Shown here one piece after another: positions 1-7,100 of a DNA stretch of 64,000 nt. Position numbers and translations under genes: made by a program. Location: the NCBI GenBank assembly GCA_021737405.1, contig JAIPEG010000003.1:186001-250000 (forward strand), written 5' to 3'. The DNA comes from Bacteriovoracaceae bacterium. GTDB taxonomy: Bacteria > Bdellovibrionota > Bacteriovoracia > Bacteriovoracales > Bacteriovoracaceae. A model generated the notes under the pieces. That model was not told the DNA's origin. It made no database searches and saw only the letters and a program-made list of their open reading frames with translations. Position 1 is the first letter of the stretch. Each line of letters starts with the position of its first letter.

Positions 1-326
1 GTGGTTCTCTTCCTCAAAAAGGAAAAAGTAGTCTTTCTTTAGAGCACAAAGGTGTCACCTACTTCTTTGCCAACAATGACAATAGAGAAGTGTTTAAGAC
101 AATGCCAGAGAGATATGAGCCAACTTATGGCGGGTTTTGTGCTTGGGCAATGGCCAATGGTTCGGCGATTGACATTATTCCAGACATCTTCACCATCAAT
201 GGAAACCGCTTGCATCTGTTCTTTTCAAAACGTGCAAAACGAAACTTTGACAGAGATGTGGCCAAGTACGAAAGCATGGCAGATTCAAACTGGAAAAGTC
301 TCTCCGGTGAATCACCAAGACTTTAA
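1..326 (+). CDS. YHS domain protein, 3' part only
   Basis: The gene enters from the left edge; the frame is open from base 3 to the TAA at 324-326. The visible 107 residues fit the C-terminal half of the YHS domain family: a Tyr-Phe-Phe strand with Asn/Asp, then a 'PERYEPTYGGFCAWA' block and a closing 'DSNWKSL' helix. YHS proteins are small, often exported, and are usually linked to metal or haem handling, with no fixed reaction. The next gene, a di-haem lipoprotein, starts 12 bases downstream, so the two are probably co-transcribed. The true start and any signal peptide lie outside the window. Confidence 0.8.
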   Translation, partial: GSLPQKGKSSLSLEHKGVTYFFANNDNREVFKTMPERYEPTYGGFCAWAMANGSAIDIIPDIFTINGNRLHLFFSKRAKRNFDRDVAKYESMADSNWKSLSGESPRL

Positions 327-338
327 AAAAATAAACAA

Positions 339-1019
339 ATGAGGTGGAAAGTGTCCCTTTTAAATAAGAAGTTGTGTTTAAAGTTATTCTTAGGCCTAAC
401 TCTCGTCATTTCCATAGGTGGCTGTGGAAACTATGAAGAGTTTAAAGAGGACCCTTCCACCTTATTTTCAAGAGTGGCCCCTGCACAGGGGCTAACCTTC
501 TCTGAAATAAAGTCTCAAGTATTAACCCCAAAGTGCATTCGCTGCCACCCGGGTTATGAAGACTACCAAACGGTGATTAATAGTATTGACTCCATCACTG
601 CTCAGGTTAGAAGTGATCGCATGCCAAAAGATGGACCGATGGCGGCTGAGCTAAAGGGATTACTCTTTAGCTGGATTGCGGCGGGCTCTCCCCAAGGAGA
701 TGTCATTCCCGTAAAACCCTCTCCTCGTGATGAGCTAGCGCCCAATTACGAGAGTATTGCTAAGAATATTTTAGGAAAAAAATGTGTTGTCTGCCATAAC
801 CCTCAGGGGCAGGTTCCTTTTCTCGATTTTTCGACAAGAGAGTCCATTTGGAAGAAACGAAAATTACTCTTTAACTTTGATAAACCAGAGAACTCTTACT
901 TAATAGAGGTTATTCAAGACCCCGTGGAACCAATGCCACCAATGAATAGCCCCTTTGAGCAGCTGAACCAAGAAGAAATAGATGTCTTAAAAGAATGGAT
1001 AGGCTTGGGCCTCCCATAA
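339..1019 (+). CDS. Di-haem c-type cytochrome lipoprotein
   Basis: A 226-residue exported protein. A hydrophobic segment ends in an Ile-Gly-Gly-Cys lipobox near residue 29, so it is probably a lipoprotein. There are two CxxCH haem-c motifs, 'CIRCH' and 'CVVCH', and each half ends in a Trp-Ile-x-x-Gly helix ('LFSWIAAG', 'LKEWIGLG'), the pattern of planctomycete-type cytochrome domains. It therefore looks like a duplicated haem domain carrying electrons in the periplasm or at a membrane face. The ATG at 339 lacks an upstream Shine-Dalgarno (SD) sequence; a GAGGTGG just inside the frame may instead serve the GTG at 351, which keeps the signal sequence. It is followed by the YceI and haem-barrel genes with short gaps. 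Confidence 0.75.
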   Translation: MRWKVSLLNKKLCLKLFLGLTLVISIGGCGNYEEFKEDPSTLFSRVAPAQGLTFSEIKSQVLTPKCIRCHPGYEDYQTVINSIDSITAQVRSDRMPKDGPMAAELKGLLFSWIAAGSPQGDVIPVKPSPRDELAPNYESIAKNILGKKCVVCHNPQGQVPFLDFSTRESIWKKRKLLFNFDKPENSYLIEVIQDPVEPMPPMNSPFEQLNQEEIDVLKEWIGLGLP

Positions 1020-1037
1020 CAATCGTAGGAGAAGAAC

Positions 1038-1583
1038 ATGAAGAAACAAATCATCGTAATGACCACAAGTATAATGCTCACTCTCTCTTCTACATGGGGA
1101 GCAAATTATAAAGTCAATCAAGGAGAAGTTGAATTCACCGCCAAGGGTTTCCCTACTTTCATTACTATAAGTGGCAAAAGCCAGAATGTATCTGGAGAGC
1201 TCGGACTTTCGAAAAAGAGAGCTAAAGGTAAATTTAAGCTTCCTTTAAATACACTAAAAACCGGCATGGATTTAAGGGACGAGCATATGACCCAAAAATA
1301 CCTTGAAGTTAGTAAATACCCAGAGGCTACACTCACTCTTAATGAGTTTGACCTTGAAGAATCTGGCGAGGTTCAAGGTCTTTTAAAACTTCATAATGTA
1401 GAAAGACCAATTCAAATCACTTATGAGAGCGAATTAACAGACTCAGGCATCACAGTAAAAACTGAATTTTCTCTTCAACTAAGTGACTATGGTATCGACA
1501 TTCCTTCTTTTCAAGGAATTACTGTGGCAAAAGAAATCAAACTAAAAGTGGCCTTTAAAACAGGAGGGGCCGATGGGAACTAA
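1038..1583 (+). CDS. YceI family periplasmic protein
   Basis: A 181-residue protein with a signal peptide (cut after about residue 22, 'TWGA') and the YceI lipocalin-like fold: 'GEVEFTAKGFPTF', then 'MDLRDEHMTQKYLEVSKYPEATL', the family's most conserved stretch. YceI proteins bind isoprenoid or amphiphilic molecules, and some members occur beside cytochromes. An AGGAGAAG RBS lies 7 bases before the ATG. The last 11 bases overlap the haem-barrel gene, indicating one operon with the flanking cytochromes. The ligand cannot be read from sequence; the cytochrome context suggests a quinone or similar redox lipid, which is inference. Confidence 0.85.
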   Translation: MKKQIIVMTTSIMLTLSSTWGANYKVNQGEVEFTAKGFPTFITISGKSQNVSGELGLSKKRAKGKFKLPLNTLKTGMDLRDEHMTQKYLEVSKYPEATLTLNEFDLEESGEVQGLLKLHNVERPIQITYESELTDSGITVKTEFSLQLSDYGIDIPSFQGITVAKEIKLKVAFKTGGADGN

Positions 1584-2706
1584 GAGAGGTCTGTTCTTTA
1601 CCCTAACAATCTTTGCCTTTGTTTTAATAACACCAACGCCTGCTTATGTTGAAAATGTTACGAATGGATACCCAAATTGCATGGCCTGTCATATTAATCC
1701 AACAGGTGGTGGTATCTTAACGGACTATGGTCGCTCCTTATCAAGTGAACTCATGGCAACCATCAAAACAAAGAACTTTCAAGACCCCTTCTTTGGACTG
1801 GTAAAGAATAACAATCGAATCAAGTGGGGTGGGCATATAAGAACCATTCAGACGCGTTTTGAAAATAACCAAATTAAAAGAGGCTCTAGTTTTATCATGC
1901 AAAAGAATGTGGAAGCAGCGGCCTATGTAAGAGATTTTGTCTTTGTGGGAACAGTTGGCACAAAAGAAGGACCAAGTGAGAGAAACCCTGAAAAAGGAGA
2001 CTTTATTTCGGAGCGCCACTTCGCTCTTTACCAAGCTGATAATACTGTCAGGATTAAAATTGGAAAATTTCGCCAAAATTATGGTCTAAACGATCCCAAT
2101 CACACTCGCTTTACCAAAAGAGACCTAGGATTTGGAAGTTACTCCGAGACTTACCAGCTGGAAGTCTTTAAGATCCTAGAAAATGGAGAGGCCTTGCTCT
2201 CAACAAGTCTTGGAAGACTTGATTTACCAAGAGACCGACAAGAAAAAAATGTCATGGGCCAATGGACTCACTACCTAGATGGTAAAAGTCGCCTGACGAC
2301 TAATATTCTTTTAGGAGAGAGTGCCACAAACAGAAGGTCAATCGTTGGGATCAATGGAGTCCTACCTATTATCAATAAATCCAACGTCTTTCGCTTTCAA
2401 CTTGATTACCAAGTAAGTGAGCAGATAACGACAGGACCAAGAACAGCGAAAACAAAGGGGATATATGGCAACTTCCTAGTAGGCCGAAAACTCATTGATG
2501 GCCTCTTCCCCTACTTTATCTATGAACATAAGCAGACAAATATAGAGCAAAGCCGCCTAAGCATGACAACGTCACCAGGCATTGGTTTGCAGTTCTTTCC
2601 TATTGCCCACTTTGAGCTGCAAATTGAACACCAGTACCGAACGAATCTCACTCAAAGTGACAATCCAGAGCACAGAACCTTTGCGGCCCTTCATGTCTAT
2701 TTGTAG
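1573..2706 (+). CDS. Outer-membrane beta-barrel with one N-terminal haem-c motif
   Basis: A 377-residue protein with a signal peptide (residues 1-25), one CxxCH motif just after it ('CMACHINPTGGG', about residues 36-40), and then about 300 residues rich in alternating polar/aromatic strands. The C-terminal strand ends in 'FAALHVYL', typical of outer-membrane barrels. No second haem motif is present. I do not know a characterised function. A haem motif at the periplasmic mouth of a barrel, in an operon with a di-haem lipoprotein and YceI, suggests electron transfer across or at the outer membrane; that is inference. The start overlaps the YceI gene by 11 bases. Confidence 0.65.
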   Translation: MGTKRGLFFTLTIFAFVLITPTPAYVENVTNGYPNCMACHINPTGGGILTDYGRSLSSELMATIKTKNFQDPFFGLVKNNNRIKWGGHIRTIQTRFENNQIKRGSSFIMQKNVEAAAYVRDFVFVGTVGTKEGPSERNPEKGDFISERHFALYQADNTVRIKIGKFRQNYGLNDPNHTRFTKRDLGFGSYSETYQLEVFKILENGEALLSTSLGRLDLPRDRQEKNVMGQWTHYLDGKSRLTTNILLGESATNRRSIVGINGVLPIINKSNVFRFQLDYQVSEQITTGPRTAKTKGIYGNFLVGRKLIDGLFPYFIYEHKQTNIEQSRLSMTTSPGIGLQFFPIAHFELQIEHQYRTNLTQSDNPEHRTFAALHVYL

Positions 2707-2810
2707 CTTAATGTGTCTTTAGGAGAAGACCATTATTTTCGAGACGAGGAAATCTTTTATGATGGAAACAACATTGACGAACGATCTATTGCTAGGCCTT
2801 TAGCACAAAA

Positions 2811-3266
2811 CTAAAAGCTCCTTTTAAGTTGATCACAACTTGTTAGGCCAAGAAAGTGTTTTATGACTTCGCCATCTCTAAATACAAACATCTGGGGACT
2901 AAGTCCCCTCTCTATTTTAAAGTTGCTTAAAACTTCTTGATTGGCCTGGTAAACTCTCGCACCAAATACCTTTTTCAAATTTAGTTTTTGGGCCTCTCGC
3001 CAAAGACTCAATTTCACACCGCCAAAGCCCATCGCGATCAAAGAAAGACTATTGCCCAAACAATTAAATTCAGAAACCTGTTGCTTACACGCTGGACACT
3101 CTGGTTTAAAGAAGAAGAAAATACCTGAGCCCTTCGAAAGTTCTTTTATATTTTGTGTTGAGTTACCACTCAGCTCTGCCACGCTCTGGGCTTCTATAGA
3201 AAAAGAATAAAGCGATAATCCAATAAGAGTAAGAGAGAGTATGTGGACTTTAATTGCTGAGGTCAT
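2811..3266 (-). CDS. Exported thioredoxin-like protein (CPAC)
   Basis: A 151-residue protein with a signal peptide (residues 1-26) and a thioredoxin-like segment 'FFFFKPECPACKQQ' holding a CPAC redox pair. A further Cys pair ('FNCLG', 'LTSCDQL') lies outside the active site. The overall shape resembles TraF/ResA-like periplasmic thioredoxin folds, shorter than DsbC. It overlaps the tonB gene by 17 bases and is translated after it. It may keep cysteines of neighbouring exported proteins reduced, for example the Cys-x-x-Cys in the plug of the TonB-dependent receptor across the divergent promoter; that link is speculative. Confidence 0.65.
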   Translation of the reverse strand: MTSAIKVHILSLTLIGLSLYSFSIEAQSVAELSGNSTQNIKELSKGSGIFFFFKPECPACKQQVSEFNCLGNSLSLIAMGFGGVKLSLWREAQKLNLKKVFGARVYQANQEVLSNFKIERGLSPQMFVFRDGEVIKHFLGLTSCDQLKRSF

Positions 3267-3837
3267 ACTTTAGAGGAATATTAAGTGTTACTTTCTTCCC
3301 CATAGTCAAAGGCAGTGGTTTAAATTTAGAAATTTCCTCGACTAGAGAAAGGGCTGCCTTATTTAGACTTGAAAACGGAGAAGGACGTTTGATATGGATA
3401 CCGTGAAAGTTTCCATTTTGATCTATTTCAAGACAAATCTCAACCGAGCCTGCCTGTTTAAGCATAAGGGCCATTTTTGGATAATATTTTTTAGCTTCGA
3501 TATGCTTTCTAAGCTCTAAAAAATACTTATTCAAGAGTTCATCTCCCTTTACTTTAGAAACACCTTCTTGAACAACTGTGCTCTTTTTAATTGGTTGCTG
3601 TTGGAATTTTTTCTTTATTGTAGAAGTAACTTTATTTACGATTTTTTCTTTCTTTATAATATCTATTTTTTTCTCAAGCTCCCTAACTTCTGATTCATTG
3701 AGCTTAATGGTTACATGAATGACCTCACTGCTAGATTCAACTCTAGGCCTAAAAGAGTAATCCTTTTTTAGAACAGAGATATCTGAAAAAAACAAAAGGC
3801 CAAAGTGAATGAATAAACTAATAAAAAAAAATTTCAT
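3250..3837 (-). CDS. TonB-like energy-transducing protein
   Basis: A 195-residue protein with one N-terminal membrane helix (residues 2-18), a charged linker full of Lys/Glu (residues 40-95), and a C-terminal TonB domain: 'YFLELRKHIEAKKYYPKMA', 'GSVEICLEIDQNGNFHGIHI', then 'LNKAALSLVEEISKFKPLP'. TonB links the ExbBD motor to outer-membrane receptors. The linker is Lys-rich rather than the Pro-rich linker of E. coli TonB. ExbB and ExbD are not in the window. The gene is divergent from a lipoprotein plus TonB-dependent receptor, so it is probably dedicated to that receptor. Confidence 0.8.
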   Translation of the reverse strand: MKFFFISLFIHFGLLFFSDISVLKKDYSFRPRVESSSEVIHVTIKLNESEVRELEKKIDIIKKEKIVNKVTSTIKKKFQQQPIKKSTVVQEGVSKVKGDELLNKYFLELRKHIEAKKYYPKMALMLKQAGSVEICLEIDQNGNFHGIHIKRPSPFSSLNKAALSLVEEISKFKPLPLTMGKKVTLNIPLKYDLSN

Positions 3838-3881
3838 AGATCTTGCACTTTTAAGAGGTACGGATTAAAACATACACTAAA

Positions 3882-3896
3882 TGCAAGTCAGTTGCA
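3882..3896. promoter_or_regulatory. Inverted repeat between tonB and the receptor operon
   Basis: A perfect 5-5-5 inverted repeat (TGCAA, five bases, TTGCA) lies in the 79-base gap between the divergent tonB and lipoprotein genes, 9 bases before the SD of the latter. Its position suits a repressor operator controlling both directions. It does not match a Fur or Zur box that I can recognise. Confidence 0.35.
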
Positions 3897-3916
3897 ACAA
3901 CAACCAGGAGAAACTG

Positions 3917-4600
3917 ATGAATTTTCGTTACCCATTGGCCTTATTTTGCACCTTAATTCTCAACACTTGTGCTCAAGAACCCTCTCCCGTAGTTGCTGCA
4001 CAGTCAGGCTTTACTGGTATTGCCGATCTAAATCCCGCCGGCCCTATGACAAAGAATGCTGTGGTATATAAAGGATCAGACTTCTTCGGCCAGTCATGCG
4101 GCTTGGCCGTCTCTCTTATTGAGGAAAATGGAGAACACCTTTATCTTACGAAGGTTAACTATAAACTCCACGGCGAGACCCTTCCGGACGTAGAGTCTAC
4201 AATCTATCGATTTGACCTTGCGTCAAATTCATATAGTGACGCTGAAACAGGCAATGGAAACATTACTTTAGGTGCTGCCATCTTGAATGATGGATCAATA
4301 GCAGACCTTAATCTTTTAAGTGTCTATGAGTCCCAAGGAAGACTAGTTTATTCCCTAAGAGTAGAAACTACAGCTTCTTCTGCTTCAAGTTTTGATGAGG
4401 CCCTTGAAAAAGTTGTCGATGACCCTCAAGAGCTGGCCGCCTACGCTTCGACTTTAGATCAAATTAGTCGCATTGTTTTTAAAATTAATCATGCTGGCCA
4501 CTACGATGCCACGGGCTGCCTAAACCTAAAACTTGATTCTGTCTCTAAAACTGACTTTAATGTAGGACATCACGACGATCATGATCATGATCATGACTAA
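3917..4600 (+). CDS. Putative lipoprotein with His/Asp-rich tail
   Basis: The start is set at ATG 3917 because AGGAG lies 6 bases upstream and a signal sequence with a lipobox-like 'LNTC' begins there; an upstream in-frame ATG at 3881 has no RBS. The 227-residue product is not from a family I recognise. Two internal Cys ('GQSCGL', 'ATGCLN') may pair. The last residues are a His/Asp run ending 'HDHDHD', a metal-chelating tail. The tail is encoded by a GATCAT repeat that also supplies the start codons of the next gene, a TonB-dependent receptor. A role as metal-binding partner of the receptor is inferred. Confidence 0.65.
   Translation: MNFRYPLALFCTLILNTCAQEPSPVVAAQSGFTGIADLNPAGPMTKNAVVYKGSDFFGQSCGLAVSLIEENGEHLYLTKVNYKLHGETLPDVESTIYRFDLASNSYSDAETGNGNITLGAAILNDGSIADLNLLSVYESQGRLVYSLRVETTASSASSFDEALEKVVDDPQELAAYASTLDQISRIVFKINHAGHYDATGCLNLKLDSVSKTDFNVGHHDDHDHDHD
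4577..4594 (+). repeat. Three tandem GATCAT hexamers at a gene junction
   Basis: Three perfect GATCAT units encode the His-Asp tail of the upstream lipoprotein and, in another frame, three alternating ATG codons (4581, 4587, 4593) at the start of the receptor gene. Gain or loss of one unit would keep both frames, changing the length of the metal-binding tail and the number of start codons together. Confidence 0.8.
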
Positions 4601-6725
4601 GAAGTTTTTGGCATTCCTTCTCTTCATGCTCCAAGGACTAGCTTGGGCAGAGTATTCAACAGGTGAGATCCTGGTAAAGGGAGGCAGCGAAGCTGTCTCC
4701 CCTGTGCTCAAATCTAAATCATTTAAAACCGAAACCGTCTCCCCCGATAAATTTGATGATCCTTTTAGGCAAAGCTTAGCTGACCTTGTGAAAGATCAGG
4801 TCGGCGTTGATACTCAGGTCTACTGTGCAAATTGTGGTGCCAAGAGATTAACAATTAATGGATTGAAGGGAGAGCACACTTCTATTCTCATAGATGGAAT
4901 TCCTCTGCACTCGGCCGTGAGTAGCTTCTATGGCGTTGATAGTGTCCCTCTCCTGGGTCTTAGTAGTGTGGAAGTCATGAGAGGAGCAGGGGCAGCACTC
5001 TCAAACCCCGAATCCATTGGTGGAACATTAAATCTCATTACCGTCGACCCCCTTAACTTCACCTCAAAGATTAGAACTTCTTTTGGTGTGAATGATATTG
5101 GAAACAGGCAGTCTCAAAATTATAATGTTCTCACTGGAAAAACCGCTCATTCGAAGAAGTGGGGCTTTGTTGTAGGCGGCTCATTCACAAGGAATGAGAC
5201 ATGGGATGAAGATCAAAACAAGGTTGCCGAACTTCCTCAACGCGTTGGAAAGAGCATGCTAGCGAAAGCGAGACTACTTTTAGGTGAAAAACTTGATGTG
5301 AATTTGCGGTTAGGCTATGCCGATATTGAAATTCTTGGTGGCTTTCATAATCCGAAAAGGCCAACGAGAGTTCGCCCTTTGGCCGCCTCTCAATCTGATT
5401 TCAATGGCGGAGATACTTTTGGTGCTTATATTGGTGATCCCGCAAAGATAACCGATTGGGTAAACCTTGATCGATTGGAAAGTGCACTTTCAGTTAGCAC
5501 CCATTTAGGTGACTCAACACTGCTCGAATGGAAAACAGCTCATGCAAGACAAGAGCAAAAATCAATTTACCAACATGGTTTTGACTACGCTCATATCAAT
5601 AACCTCTTTCTGACAGATATCAATATTCAACATTTTTTAAATGGATCTACTAGTGTAAAGGGAGGCATTTTTGTAAAGGATGAAAGACTTCGCTCTGCTT
5701 CTTCGACACTCTTTGAGCGTTACGCTGCCTCAGATCCCAATGACATAAAAAAAGATAATTTTGATTATAGTTCAAAGGCTTTTTATACAGAACTCTCTTT
5801 TATCAAAAATAAATTTGAATTTAACTTTTCTCTTAGGGCCGATCATATCGATATCAACTGGCTAGAATTAACAAATGAAATCAAAGAATGGGTCCTTGCT
5901 CCTCGGGTAAATCTTGTTCACAATATTAGTGATCACCTTACTCAACGATTTTCATATGGACTTGGCTATAGAGCGCCCTTGACTTTTTTTGAATCGGGTC
6001 ATGGTAATGAAGAAAATGGTTATGAAGTGGCCATTACCCAATTGGAAAAAGCGCACTCTTTTGTCTACTCACTCAGTTACAACACACCAAGGGGCTACGC
6101 GACAGCTGGTGTTCACTACACTCATCTCATGAATATGGCCTATGGCCTTGAGCAATTCAATCAGCCTATCAGATATAAAAACAGTGTCGAAGATTACGAC
6201 GTCCTAGTAAGTGACCTTTTAATCGGCCATAAAGTAAGCGAGGATTGGCTTTTAGAAGCTTCTCTTGAATTTTTTAATTATCAAGGAGGTTACAAAAGAC
6301 GTCTACCAACTGCGGCCATTGAAAAAAGGCTCTCTTTGATCTCTACTCTAAATCTTGGAAAATGGAGCCACCGTTTTTCAGGCCAATATATTCCCTCTCG
6401 TAATCTCTCTAACTATGGACGCTATTACGATCATTATAGAGTTAGAAATCAAGGGCTAGAACCAATACTAGACACTAACCTCCCTAGAAAACTCCAAGAA
6501 GCACCAGGCTTCTTTTTATTTGACACAAACGTTAGCTATTCTTTCAACGAAACCTTGAAATTGAATTTTTCCATTCAAAACTTACTCGACTATACTCAAG
6601 CAGGAGAGGGAGACTCACCCGCAACTTGGCATTGGCACTTTAATCATGCTCACTATGATGGCCTTCATACCTGGGGTCCAAATTCTGGCCGACAGTTTGC
6701 TTTAGGGGTTGAATACATCTTTTAA
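4593..6725 (+). CDS. TonB-dependent outer-membrane receptor, probably metal
   Basis: The chosen start (third ATG of the repeat) gives a 710-residue protein with a clean signal peptide, 'MTKKFLAFLLFMLQGLAWA'. The plug domain follows: 'LADLVKDQVGVD', a Cys-x-x-Cys ('YCANCGAKR'), 'ING', 'SILIDGIPL' and 'VEVMRGAGAAL', all standard receptor motifs. A 22-strand-type barrel follows and ends in 'FALGVEYIF'. A late segment is His-rich ('WHWHFNHAHYDGLH', about 30 residues from the end). With the His-tailed lipoprotein upstream and tonB opposite, a metal or metal-chelate substrate is likely; which metal cannot be told. The gene overlaps its neighbour by 8 bases. Confidence 0.88.
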   Translation: MTKKFLAFLLFMLQGLAWAEYSTGEILVKGGSEAVSPVLKSKSFKTETVSPDKFDDPFRQSLADLVKDQVGVDTQVYCANCGAKRLTINGLKGEHTSILIDGIPLHSAVSSFYGVDSVPLLGLSSVEVMRGAGAALSNPESIGGTLNLITVDPLNFTSKIRTSFGVNDIGNRQSQNYNVLTGKTAHSKKWGFVVGGSFTRNETWDEDQNKVAELPQRVGKSMLAKARLLLGEKLDVNLRLGYADIEILGGFHNPKRPTRVRPLAASQSDFNGGDTFGAYIGDPAKITDWVNLDRLESALSVSTHLGDSTLLEWKTAHARQEQKSIYQHGFDYAHINNLFLTDINIQHFLNGSTSVKGGIFVKDERLRSASSTLFERYAASDPNDIKKDNFDYSSKAFYTELSFIKNKFEFNFSLRADHIDINWLELTNEIKEWVLAPRVNLVHNISDHLTQRFSYGLGYRAPLTFFESGHGNEENGYEVAITQLEKAHSFVYSLSYNTPRGYATAGVHYTHLMNMAYGLEQFNQPIRYKNSVEDYDVLVSDLLIGHKVSEDWLLEASLEFFNYQGGYKRRLPTAAIEKRLSLISTLNLGKWSHRFSGQYIPSRNLSNYGRYYDHYRVRNQGLEPILDTNLPRKLQEAPGFFLFDTNVSYSFNETLKLNFSIQNLLDYTQAGEGDSPATWHWHFNHAHYDGLHTWGPNSGRQFALGVEYIF

Positions 6726-7100
6726 AATAGTATACATGTTTAATTTTTTCTCCCTTCTTCTCTTAGGTCCAGCTCGTACATATTATAAAACCCTGGCGTA
6801 GTACCTATGCTTTAGCAATATATCCCATAGCGAAGAGATATATTTCGAGTAAACCTAATCAAATAGTGGAATATATTTTTATCCTTCTAGCCTCCTTTTA
6901 TTCAAGACATTTCTTCCCTCTTGTAAGCTTTAAAAAAAAATCTAGAGGGGACACTCATTGACTAGTTGACTATTTTGATTGCTTTAAAAGTTTTTGACAA
7001 AAATCTCCAATTGTTTTGGTCTAACTTAGAAGTACAAATTTTTAAAAAATAAATAGTGATTGCCGATAAGTACTGTTCAACCAATCAAAGGCAAAACAAA
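6726..7100. other. Intergenic region before the M48-ABC1 fusion gene
   Basis: About 375 AT-rich bases with no convincing gene on either strand. It holds clustered TTGAC elements at about 6957-6998, including a full TTGACA, but no well-spaced -10 box follows (the best, TCTAAC behind a TG, is 20 bases away). The promoter of the downstream gene is presumably here but cannot be fixed. No clear terminator follows the receptor gene. Confidence 0.4.

Noticed and set aside
2707-2814. In-frame open stretch of about 35 codons after the stop of the haem-barrel gene
   Set aside because: It reads on in the same frame past a TAG and looks protein-like, but has no RBS, and 35 open codons are not rare by chance. 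A readthrough extension cannot be supported.
6957-7030. TTGACT/TTGACA cluster as the fusion-gene promoter
   Set aside because: No -10 box at 16-18 bases; mentioned only as a region note.
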